A stretch of 6,383 nt of DNA from Polyangium sp. (in: bacteria). GTDB taxonomy: Bacteria > Myxococcota_A > Polyangia > Palsa-1104. The notes beneath the pieces were generated by a model, which saw only the letters and a program-made list of their open reading frames with translations, was not told where the DNA came from and did no database searches. Below, in pieces: positions 1-5,742 of the stretch. Location of the stretch: assembly GCA_025450955.1 (NCBI GenBank), contig JANWLJ010000023.1, forward strand, positions 1 through 6,383, in the 5' to 3' direction. Position numbers and translations under genes: made by a program. The number at the start of each line of letters is the position of its first letter. Positions within the stretch are counted from its first letter, which is position 1.

Positions 1-371
1 AGCGTGGCGGTATCGCTGCCCGATGGCGAGACGTGCCACTCGTCCATCGGGCGCAGCGGACACGGCGCTGGTGAGAGATCGCCGAGATCCATATCGGGCC
101 CGTTCATATCGGTGCTGATCACCGGCGCGCGCAGGTCCGCCTCCCCGCTGCAGGCGCCGTTCAGACAGACCCCCGAGGCACAGTCCGCTCCAACCAGACA
201 CGGCTGTCCCGCCCCACACCGCGAGCAGGACCCGCCGCAATCCACGCCCGACTCGTTGCCGTCGAGGACGCCGTCGGCGCAGGCGCTGTTTGCGCCGCCG
301 TCTCCGTTGGCCACCCGCGTGCTGCAGCCTCCGAGCACGAGCATCCAAAGGATCGGCAACGCAACTCGCAT
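1..371 (-). CDS. Cys-rich secreted lipoprotein, N-terminal part (runs off left edge)
   Basis: The gene reads leftward from an ATG at 371 and is still open at base 1, giving 123 complete codons. The N-terminus is a short lipoprotein signal peptide: Arg2, a hydrophobic stretch, then the lipobox LGGC with Cys16 as the lipidated residue. Residues 31-74 hold a regular cysteine pattern (C31, C45, C49, C52, C58, C64, C69, C74) with the sequence GVDCGGSCSRC, a tag seen repeatedly in exported proteins of Myxococcota; it probably folds by disulphides. An acidic stretch (about 88-99) follows, then DEWHVSPSGSDTAT at 110-123, which resembles the first strand of right-handed parallel beta-helix (pectate-lyase-like) domains. 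I infer a surface or outer-membrane lipoprotein with a beta-helix C-terminal domain that lies outside the window. Substrate and role are unknown. No strong Shine-Dalgarno is visible; the only candidate is a weak ACGGA just upstream. Confidence 0.85.
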   Translation of the reverse strand, partial: MRVALPILWMLVLGGCSTRVANGDGGANSACADGVLDGNESGVDCGGSCSRCGAGQPCLVGADCASGVCLNGACSGEADLRAPVISTDMNGPDMDLGDLSPAPCPLRPMDEWHVSPSGSDTAT

Positions 372-440
372 GATCCGTCGCGATCGTGCAACCGACGTAC
401 CGCCACGACGAGAACGGAAATCGCGCTCTTGCACGACGCG

Positions 441-469
441 ATTGTAAACCAGGTTGGCAGACACGCCAA
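441..469 (-). promoter_or_regulatory. sigma70-type promoter for the Cys-rich lipoprotein gene
   Basis: Reading the minus strand, a TTGGCG -35-like hexamer (469-464) is followed by exactly 17 nt and then a TACAAT -10 hexamer (446-441). Transcription would start near 434 and give a leader of roughly 60 nt before the ATG at 371. Five of six -10 positions and four of six -35 positions match the consensus, and the spacing is ideal. The lipoprotein gene can therefore be transcribed independently of the VOC gene that ends at 487. No start site has been mapped. Confidence 0.5.
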
Positions 470-472
470 CCT
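451..472. repeat. Perfect 8-bp inverted repeat overlapping the promoter
   Basis: AGGTTGGC (451-458) and GCCAACCT (465-472) are perfectly complementary arms around a 6-nt spacer. The element covers the -35 hexamer and most of the spacer of the promoter at 441-469, where a repressor or activator operator would be expected. It also lies 15 nt beyond the VOC stop codon, so it could instead act as an RNA hairpin ending or protecting that transcript. Only a short T run (TTT after GG) follows it on the minus strand, so it is not a good intrinsic terminator. Confidence 0.45.
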
Positions 473-486
473 CGTTGCCACCCGAC

Positions 487-858
487 TCACGCCGGCAACG
501 GTTCTGACCACTCACAGAACTCGAGGCGGTTGCCCGATGGGTCGCGGGCGAAGAAGCGGCGCAGGCCGGCAATGGGGCGGCCCTCTTCGAGGGGGACGTC
601 GGCGGCGGCGAGGCGGGCGCGCAGCTCGTCGAGGGAGTCGGTCTCGAAGGCTACGTGGCGCTTCGATCGCGGGTTGTCGGCCCCCGATTCGAGCGAGACG
701 TGGAGCTCGAGCTCGCCCAGGCGGAACCAGCAGCCGGCGCGGCCGGCGTCGGGCGGTCGGGGCGCGGGCGCAAGGCCGAGAAGCTCGCCGTAGAAGCGGC
801 GCGCGGCCTCGACATCATCGACGGAGAGATTGACGTGGGCGACGCGTTTGAGGAGCAC
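487..858 (-). CDS. VOC superfamily (glyoxalase / bleomycin-resistance-like) protein
   Basis: This 123-residue protein is a single vicinal-oxygen-chelate module pair, the usual length for small VOC proteins. It opens with VAHVNLSVDDVEAARRFYGE (6-25), the standard first beta-alpha unit with FYGELLGL, and closes with RDPSGNRLEFCEW (105-117), the standard last strand. Candidate metal ligands are His8, His68 (KRHVAFET) and Glu113 (RLEFCEW), placed like the His-His-Glu triad of FosA-type members. VOC proteins include glyoxalase I, ring-cleaving dioxygenases and fosfomycin- or bleomycin-resistance proteins; the sequence does not tell which reaction applies. The start is a GTG at 858. It lies 36 nt after the hydrolase stop with no strong ribosome binding site, so it is probably the last gene of the cytochrome operon. 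Confidence 0.9.
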   Translation of the reverse strand: MLLKRVAHVNLSVDDVEAARRFYGELLGLAPAPRPPDAGRAGCWFRLGELELHVSLESGADNPRSKRHVAFETDSLDELRARLAAADVPLEEGRPIAGLRRFFARDPSGNRLEFCEWSEPLPA

Positions 859-894
859 GGGTCGATGGTAGCGCGGGCGAGCCCTGGCGCGCGC

Positions 895-1533
895 TCAGGC
901 GGAGAAAAAAGAGAAAAATGCGGCGGCGATCGTTTGGGCGGCTTGGGCGGCGTCGCGCTTTTGCAAGAGGTCGTGGCCGGCGCCTTCGCGCACGATGAGC
1001 GCGGTCTCGCTCGGGATGAGCGCGCGCGCGGCCTCGAGCTCGTCGAGCGTGCCGAACGGATCGGTCGAGCCGCTCACGAACAGGGTCCGCGTGGTCAGGC
1101 GCGAAAAGTGAGCGGTGCGCAGCTCGGTCGGCTTTCCGGGCGGATGAAGCGGATAGGAGAGCAGCAGCAGGCCGCTTGCGAGGGCGGGCTCGTCGGCGAG
1201 GAGCAGGCTCGACTGGCGGCCGCCGTAGGAGTGCCCGCCGAGAAGCACGCGGCCCTTTAGCCGCCGCCGCATCTCGCCGAGCGCGTCGACGAGGCCGGCG
1301 CGATCGCGCGCGCCGTCGCCTCGGCCGGGCGGGCCCTTTGGGCGGAGCTGGCGAAAACGGAGGTTACAGCGAAGGACGGTGAGGCCGCGCTCGGCGAGCT
1401 CGGCGCCGAGCGCGCGGAGAAGCGGCGCGTCGCGATCGCTGCCCGCTCCGTGGGTGAGGACCAGCCCATCGCCGCTCGGCTGGAGCGGCAGGTGCCAGAT
1501 TCCCGCGAGGGCAGCGTCCTCGGACTCACTCAT
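895..1533 (-). CDS. Alpha/beta hydrolase, KANL3/Tex30-like family
   Basis: This 212-residue cytoplasmic protein has no signal peptide and shows the full alpha/beta-hydrolase core. LVLTHGAGSDRDAP (24-37) is the oxyanion-hole loop. GGHSYGGR (99-106) is the nucleophile elbow with Ser102. FVSGSTDPFG (152-161) carries acid Asp158, and GAGHDL (184-189) carries His187. The size and the GHSYGG / SGSTDPFG pattern fit the small KANL3/Tex30 hydrolase-like group, whose substrates are mostly unknown; dienelactone-hydrolase-like enzymes are the nearest characterised relatives. The frame stays open far upstream, but the ATG at 1533 is chosen because it overlaps the preceding stop codon as ATGA and because the fold begins about 20 residues later. 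It is translationally coupled to the four-helix membrane protein gene. The C-terminus ends in an odd AFFSFFSA, encoded by a pyrimidine-rich tract. Confidence 0.9.
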   Translation of the reverse strand: MSESEDAALAGIWHLPLQPSGDGLVLTHGAGSDRDAPLLRALGAELAERGLTVLRCNLRFRQLRPKGPPGRGDGARDRAGLVDALGEMRRRLKGRVLLGGHSYGGRQSSLLLADEPALASGLLLLSYPLHPPGKPTELRTAHFSRLTTRTLFVSGSTDPFGTLDELEAARALIPSETALIVREGAGHDLLQKRDAAQAAQTIAAAFFSFFSA

Positions 1534-2012
1534 CGGCGATCGTCTTTGCCGCCGCGCGCGGGCAGGCTGGCGCGCACAATCAGCGCCAGCGAGATCAGGA
1601 GCAGGAGCGCGCCGGGCGGAATCAGCACCGCGCCGAGGCCGGGGTCGCCGCCGTGGGCGTAGAGGCCGCCGAGAAAGAAGCCGCTCGGGATGAGGATCGT
1701 GGCCGCGATCAGCGACGGGGAGGCCGCCGGGTGCAGCCGGCGCGGCAGGCGCGCGCAGAGCGCCGCGAGCGCGAGGTTGATGAGGCCGAGCGCGGTGCCG
1801 TGCGCGTGCGCCAGGGTCCACAACAGGCGTCGGCTCTCGGTGGCGACCCCGAGATACCAGGGCAGCTTGAACGCGTGCAGGGTCTCGAGCGCGATGCCCA
1901 TGGTGACGAACAAAAAGAGCGCGACGAAGCCGACCCGCAGGTGGCGAAGCTGAAGCCGGCGATCGAGCGCGCCGCGATCGGGGAGGTCCACCTGTGCGCG
2001 ATCGGGCTTCAT
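1530..2012 (-). CDS. Four-helix integral membrane protein, unknown function
   Basis: I do not recognise the family. The 160-residue protein has a charged N-terminus (1-26, rich in Arg and Asp) and four hydrophobic segments at about 27-48, 67-87, 98-119 and 125-148, then a short basic tail. The second helix carries LAHAHGTALGLINLALA, with His69 and His71; further histidines sit at or near helix ends (His46, His94, His120). Such membrane histidines can ligate haem b or a metal, which would suit a partner of the adjacent multiheme cytochrome, but this is inference. The start ATG at 2012 overlaps the cytochrome stop as ATGA, and its own stop overlaps the hydrolase start in the same way, so it sits in the middle of a coupled operon. 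Other possibilities are a small transporter or an accessory assembly factor. Confidence 0.85.
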   Translation of the reverse strand: MKPDRAQVDLPDRGALDRRLQLRHLRVGFVALFLFVTMGIALETLHAFKLPWYLGVATESRRLLWTLAHAHGTALGLINLALAALCARLPRRLHPAASPSLIAATILIPSGFFLGGLYAHGGDPGLGAVLIPPGALLLLISLALIVRASLPARGGKDDRR

Positions 2013-3886
2013 TCGGCGAGGACCATCTCATCGTCCTCGCGCCGCTCGAGGAGAAGCCGCTCGAGCGCGTCGCGGAGGAACTGTCCTTGTGGGGAAAATA
2101 GCAGCTCCGGGCGGCGGTCGGCGACCTTCACCGTCATAAGCGCCAGGCGGCGGCGCGCCTCTTTCTGCGCCTCCCAGCGCGCGGCGGGCGGCGCGACATA
2201 GTCGAAGCGAAAGTCTTCGAATCCTTTGATCCGTTTCAAGGAGCGATAGGCGATATAGCGAATCGACGCATATTCGTCGCTCAATAATTCGATTAAATAG
2301 GGCGCCATCCAATCGTTTCCGGACGTGGCCTCGGCGGGGCTCCAGCCCATGCTGAAGGCGATGATCGCCCGCACCCCCGCTCCGCCGCGGGCGAGCTCGA
2401 GCACCGACTCGGCGATCGTGCGCTGCTCCTCAGTCAGCGACGGTGTCGGCGTGCCGTACCAGCGCGCGAGCGCGGCCGCGGTCCAGGCCAGGGTTCGATC
2501 GAGATGGCACAGATTGCAGGCGTTGGGACGCCCGGCCTTTAGCGTATCCGCCAGCCGCGGCACGCTGATTTGATGGCTGCGCATCGCCCGCAATAAGCCG
2601 TAAGTGGTATTCGGCATATGGCAGTTATAACATTCCGATCCGCTCGATCCCGCCGGGTGGTGGGTATGCGCCTCGAGCTTCTGTCCGATCGCCGGATGGC
2701 ACTTCAGGCACGCCCCGTTGCCGCTCGCGCCCGCCGAGAGCTGCCAGGTGGGATCGCTGTCGTGCATCGAGTGGCAGGACAGGCAGGTGATGGGGCCGCG
2801 CTTGAAGCACGGCGACTCGATGAGGCCGTTATATTCGCGTCCCGAAATTCGCACCATTCCGTCCGGCCAATAGCGGCTCGGCCCGAAGGAGGCGTCAGCG
2901 GCGATCTGGTCGCGGCAGGCGCTGCGCTTCAGGCTCGCCAGCTCGAGGATCGGCTTTTCGGCGGCGAGCGTCTGGCCCGGCCGATACGGAATCCCGGTCT
3001 GCAGCCAGCCGTCGGGCGGGCAGGCGATCCCGTGACACTGGCCGCACACCTCGGCGGAGCGTTTCGGCGGCAGGCGGGCCGGATTGATGATGGTCGGATC
3101 GCCGGCGCCGCGGTCGTGGAGCGCGAGGCGCCGAAACGGGCTCTCGTTTTCGCGGGCGTGCGCGGCCGCCGGTCCGTGGCAAGCCTCGCAGGCGATGCCG
3201 AGCTCGGCCACCCGGCTCTCGGGAATTCCGGTGAGCCGGTCGAGGCCCGGCTGGCCGCCGGTCACGTGGCACTCGATGCAGATCCGATTCCACATCGACG
3301 GGCTCTTGGTGTAGTCGCAGCCGACGAGAAACACGTCGCGGCGCGCGACCCAGCGCTGATCGTCGAGAAGGTAGGTAAACGGAAACTCGATTTGTTCGTT
3401 GCCTCGATCGCCCGGAATCCAAAACGCCTGCATATGGTGCGATCCGGTCATCATCGTGATTCGCCGCGGGCCGAGGCCGGAGATGTCGGCCCACAGCTCG
3501 TCGTCTTTGCGCCGCAGGTGATAGGTGGTCCCGTCGGTGGCGGTGAGCGTCTCGCCGGAAAACGGCGCGAGCACCAAGGAGGCGCGCGCCGCCTGGGTCA
3601 TCGAGCGGTGATAGCTCCGGTGCCAGGAGGCGTATTGCGAGGGATGGCAGGCGCGGCAGGAATTGGAAGAGACGTAGCCGTTTTGCGTCGCCCGCTCGGG
3701 GAGGCTTTGGCGAAGCCCCTCGGCCGATCGCGCTCGCCGGGCGCGCGCATTCGACCACAGCGCATCGCCGGCAGCGGTGCTCGCCAGAAGCGCCAGCGCG
3801 AGCAGCAGGCTCGACGGCGCGCGCGATCGCCCGAGCAGCACGATGACCGCGACTCCGGCGATCGTCCAGACGAGCAAGGACTCCAT
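2009..3886 (-). CDS. Octaheme membrane-anchored cytochrome c (cytochrome c554-like / doubled-CXXCH family)
   Basis: The 625-residue protein has two N-terminal hydrophobic segments (about 4-19 and 25-43) and a large exported domain with eight CXXCH haem c sites at 77, 203, 233, 281, 368, 393, 419 and 457. The first site lies in CRACHPSQYASWHRSYHRSM, the hallmark of cytochrome c554-like multiheme proteins. GSHHMQAFW (148-156), CEACHGPAAAH and HTHHPAGSSG...CYNCHMP (407-425) are also typical of this group and supply likely distal histidines. The last 150 residues are haem-free and helical; a stretch at about 529-553 (YLIELLSDEYASIRYIAYRS) looks like a HEAT repeat. It should carry electrons in the periplasm; its donor and acceptor are unknown. 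ATG 3886 is preferred because it gives an outside N-terminus and an exported haem domain. A GTG at 3943 would add 19 residues. First gene of the coupled operon. Confidence 0.95.
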   Translation of the reverse strand: MESLLVWTIAGVAVIVLLGRSRAPSSLLLALALLASTAAGDALWSNARARRARSAEGLRQSLPERATQNGYVSSNSCRACHPSQYASWHRSYHRSMTQAARASLVLAPFSGETLTATDGTTYHLRRKDDELWADISGLGPRRITMMTGSHHMQAFWIPGDRGNEQIEFPFTYLLDDQRWVARRDVFLVGCDYTKSPSMWNRICIECHVTGGQPGLDRLTGIPESRVAELGIACEACHGPAAAHARENESPFRRLALHDRGAGDPTIINPARLPPKRSAEVCGQCHGIACPPDGWLQTGIPYRPGQTLAAEKPILELASLKRSACRDQIAADASFGPSRYWPDGMVRISGREYNGLIESPCFKRGPITCLSCHSMHDSDPTWQLSAGASGNGACLKCHPAIGQKLEAHTHHPAGSSGSECYNCHMPNTTYGLLRAMRSHQISVPRLADTLKAGRPNACNLCHLDRTLAWTAAALARWYGTPTPSLTEEQRTIAESVLELARGGAGVRAIIAFSMGWSPAEATSGNDWMAPYLIELLSDEYASIRYIAYRSLKRIKGFEDFRFDYVAPPAARWEAQKEARRRLALMTVKVADRRPELLFSPQGQFLRDALERLLLERREDDEMVLAE

Positions 3887-3894
3887 CGGGCGCC

Positions 3895-3900
3895 ATTGTA
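3895..3900 (-). promoter_or_regulatory. -10-like hexamer just upstream of the cytochrome start
   Basis: TACAAT on the minus strand lies 8 nt before the ATG at 3886. No recognisable -35 hexamer is found 16-18 nt further upstream, where the sequence is all G and C. If used, it would place the transcription start at or next to the ATG, giving a leaderless or nearly leaderless message. This fits the absence of a clear Shine-Dalgarno for that ATG. Confidence 0.3.
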
Positions 3901-3904
3901 GGAC

Positions 3905-3918
3905 GCGCGATCTCGCGC
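3905..3918. repeat. 6-bp inverted repeat in the divergent promoter region
   Basis: GCGCGA (3905-3910) and TCGCGC (3913-3918) are perfect arms around a 2-nt centre. The element lies between the cytochrome operon and the divergently transcribed dehydrogenase gene, where a shared operator could sit. The arms are pure G/C apart from one base, so a chance dyad in this GC-rich DNA is quite possible. Confidence 0.25.
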
Positions 3919-3943
3919 CGCCGTAGTAAAGTGCGGCGCGCAC

Positions 3944-3949
3944 AGGAGG
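3944..3949 (+). promoter_or_regulatory. Ribosome binding site of the dehydrogenase gene
   Basis: AGGAGG is a perfect Shine-Dalgarno sequence 6 nt before the ATG at 3956. It fixes that start and contrasts with the weak or absent sites of most other genes in the window. Confidence 0.85.
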
Positions 3950-3955
3950 CCTTTC

Positions 3956-4729
3956 ATGAAGCTCGAGGGCACGGTCATCGTGGTCACCGGAGGCGGAAGC
4001 GGCATCGGACGCGCCATGGCCCTCAGGTTTCAGCGGGAGCGGCCGCGGGCGCTGGTGATCGCCGATCTCGACGGCAAACGCGCCGAAGAGGTGGCGCGCG
4101 AGGTGGGCGGCGTCGGGCTCGCGTGCGACGTGAGCCGCGAGGCCGAGGTGCAGCGGCTCGTCCGCGCCGTCGAGGATCGCGCGGGCCCGATCGATCTATT
4201 TTGCGCCAACGCCGGGATCGCGATCGGCGGCGGGATCGAGACGCCCGAGGCCGACTGGGATCGGATCTGGCGGGTCAACTTCCTCTCGCACCTGTGGGCG
4301 GCGCGCGCGCTCGTGCCCGGCTGGCTGGAGCGAAAAAGCGGCTATCTCCTTCACACCGCGTCGGCGGCGGGCCTGCTCACCATGGTCGGCGCCCTACCCT
4401 ACTCGGTGACCAAACACTCGGTGGTGGCGCTCGCCGAGTGGCTGGCGATCACCTACGGCGAGCGCGGGATCAAGATCTCGTGCCTCTGCCCGCTGTTCGT
4501 GAACACGCCGCTTCTGACCGGCGCGCTCACCGACCTCGGCGGCAAGAGCGTGGTCGCGGCGGGCACGGTGATCGAGCCGCCCGAGGTCGCCGAGGCGGTC
4601 GCGGCCGGCCTCGACGCCGAAAAGTTCCTCATCCTGCCCCACGCCGACGTGCTCACCTATTTCCAGCGCAAAGCGGCCGATTACGATCGCTGGCTCGCCG
4701 GCATGCGCCGGCTGCAAGCGCTGGTTTGA
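3956..4729 (+). CDS. Short-chain dehydrogenase/reductase (classical SDR)
   Basis: This is a complete 257-residue classical SDR, an NAD(P)-dependent oxidoreductase acting on an alcohol or carbonyl in the cytoplasm. The Rossmann motif TGGGSGIG is at 11-18, and Asp37 at the end of the second strand (VIADLD) favours NAD(H) over NADP(H). CDVS (57-60) contacts the adenine, and CANAG (83-87) is the NNAG-type motif. The catalytic set is Asn108, Ser136 (HTASAAG), Tyr149 and Lys153 (YSVTK). CPLFVNTPLL (about 178-187) takes the place of the usual PG motif region, with Leu in place of Gly after the Pro. The substrate-binding C-terminal part gives no clear clue to the substrate. It has a perfect ribosome binding site and is transcribed away from the cytochrome operon; the small gene at 4782 may follow on the same message. 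Confidence 0.97.
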   Translation: MKLEGTVIVVTGGGSGIGRAMALRFQRERPRALVIADLDGKRAEEVAREVGGVGLACDVSREAEVQRLVRAVEDRAGPIDLFCANAGIAIGGGIETPEADWDRIWRVNFLSHLWAARALVPGWLERKSGYLLHTASAAGLLTMVGALPYSVTKHSVVALAEWLAITYGERGIKISCLCPLFVNTPLLTGALTDLGGKSVVAAGTVIEPPEVAEAVAAGLDAEKFLILPHADVLTYFQRKAADYDRWLAGMRRLQALV

Positions 4730-4781
4730 GCGTTCCGAATTTCCCGCTAAAGCTTCCGCGCGCCCGGCCGATGACCGGATC

Positions 4782-4946
4782 ATGGACCTCCACGATTTCG
4801 ATGATGACGAGCCGACCCGACCCGACCCGTTCTCGACGCTGAAGGCGGTCGCCGCCTTCGTGGGCGTGAGCCCCGCGCCCGAGGAGAATCGACCGCGGCT
4901 GCCGAAGCTGCCGCCCGCGGTGATCGACTGGCTGCTTCACCAGTAG
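4782..4946 (+). CDS. Small acidic protein of 54 residues, unknown function
   Basis: This short reading frame lies 52 nt after the dehydrogenase stop. The protein starts with a strongly acidic MDLHDFDDDE, has a Pro-rich stretch, a hydrophobic helix-like segment FSTLKAVAAFVGVS (about 17-30), and ends with PPAVIDWLLHQ. Nearly all codons end in G or C, and there are no rare codons, which supports real coding. No signal peptide or membrane helix is evident, so it should be cytoplasmic. I do not recognise a family. The ribosome binding site is weak, so translation may depend on the upstream gene. Its DNA contains a CCGAC tandem repeat at 4812-4829. It could be a conserved small myxobacterial protein or, less likely, a spurious frame. 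Confidence 0.65.
   Translation: MDLHDFDDDEPTRPDPFSTLKAVAAFVGVSPAPEENRPRLPKLPPAVIDWLLHQ
4812..4829 (+). repeat. CCGAC pentanucleotide tandem repeat (3.6 copies)
   Basis: Three perfect CCGAC units are followed by CCG inside codons 11-16 of the small acidic protein. The unit length is not a multiple of three, so gain or loss of a copy would shift the reading frame. Confidence 0.7.
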
Positions 4947-4993
4947 CTTCCGATTACCGGGTGGCGCGGCCGGACCGGTGTTACGATGCGCCG

Positions 4994-5656
4994 ATGCGAT
5001 TTGCGCTCGGCCTCTTTGGTGCGCTCCTCCTGCTCGCCGGCTGCGGCGCGACCACGCCGCCGCCACAGACCCCGGCCTCGTCGTCGGCGGAAGCGGCCCC
5101 GGCTGCGAATCCCTCCGCTTCGCCCCGAGCGGCGGCGCCGAGCGGGCCGGCGGTCGATCTGAGCCGGTGGAAGAACCGCGCCGTCTCGCCCGAGTGCCGG
5201 CGCGATCTGGCCGCGCTCGCGGCGGGTGAATTCGACGCGTTCCATGGCCTTCCGCGCTGCGGCCGTGTCGACGCCGAAGGGACGCTCGGCGCGAGCGGCG
5301 AGGGCCCGTCGCAGTTCGAAAAAATGGGCGAGTACCGCGTCTTCTCGTCGGCGGGCAAGAGCGCGATCGCCTATTTCCTCGCCGACGACATCCGCGTCGT
5401 CGAGCTGCTCTATCCCAAGCTCGATCAACCGCTCTCGTCACTGCTCGGTCCGCCCGAAGGCAAGGTCAAATCCGAGCTCAGCCCCGGCTGGGACCAGTGG
5501 GTCTACGCCTCGCGCGGCCTGAACGCGCACGTCAATCGCAAGAGCGGCGAAGTGATCGCGGTGTTCGCCTATCCCGCCACCACCGTCGACGCATTTCTCA
5601 AGACCGACATCGCGCGGGTCTCGAAGAGTGAGGCGCCGCTCGAAGAGCTGAAATGA
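4994..5656 (+). CDS. Outer-membrane-type lipoprotein with BamE-like-looking C-terminal region
   Basis: The 220-residue protein begins with a clean lipoprotein signal peptide and the lipobox LLAGC (Cys17, Gly18 at +2), so it should be lipidated and probably reach the outer membrane. Residues 20-52 form a flexible Pro/Ala/Ser linker. The folded part (55-210) has two cysteines, Cys68 and Cys89, that may form a disulphide. It then shows alternating strands ending in LLGPPEGKVKSE, WDQWVYASRGLNAHV and GEVIAVFAY. That order (Gly-Pro, aromatic strand, Gly-turn strand, final strand) resembles BamE/SmpA-type small lipoprotein domains, but the match is only in layout. Function is unknown. An in-frame GTG at 4961 was rejected because it would put a charged segment before the signal peptide. 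It lies 47 nt after the small gene and 98 nt before the kinase. Confidence 0.88.
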   Translation: MRFALGLFGALLLLAGCGATTPPPQTPASSSAEAAPAANPSASPRAAAPSGPAVDLSRWKNRAVSPECRRDLAALAAGEFDAFHGLPRCGRVDAEGTLGASGEGPSQFEKMGEYRVFSSAGKSAIAYFLADDIRVVELLYPKLDQPLSSLLGPPEGKVKSELSPGWDQWVYASRGLNAHVNRKSGEVIAVFAYPATTVDAFLKTDIARVSKSEAPLEELK

Positions 5657-5742
5657 GCTGGAATTTTTGTGTGGTAGCAAACGGCGTGATCTTGGGCTGA
5701 TAGGGTACAGTGTTTCGACCGGCTGGCAGTGGCCGCGGACTG

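Noticed and set aside
473..500. Second inverted repeat CGTTGCC / GGCAACG at the end of the VOC gene
   Set aside because: The 7-bp arms have a 14-nt loop, overlap the VOC stop codon and have no T run; this is probably chance.
2618..3901. Long plus-strand open frame of 427 codons across the cytochrome gene
   Set aside because: It is antisense to a gene with eight clear haem motifs. Its product is a low-complexity Arg/Ala/Gly-rich string without recognisable domains, as expected for a shadow frame in high-GC DNA.
3887..3943. GTG at 3943 as the start of the cytochrome, adding 19 residues
   Set aside because: A weak AAAGG lies before it, so it is not excluded. The extra residues carry four arginines, which would favour an inside N-terminus and, with two helices, a wrongly placed haem domain.
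3931..4842. Plus-strand open frame of 303 codons overlapping the dehydrogenase
   Set aside because: It is out of frame with a complete SDR carrying every catalytic motif, and its product is an Arg-rich artefact.
4961..4993. GTG at 4961 as the start of the second lipoprotein
   Set aside because: It would place a charged, non-hydrophobic segment before a perfect signal peptide beginning at the ATG at 4994.
5638..5668. Intrinsic terminator after the second lipoprotein (T5 run at 5664-5668)
   Set aside because: Only 4-bp stems (AGCT/AGCT, or GCTC/GAGC further away) can form before the T run, too weak to call.
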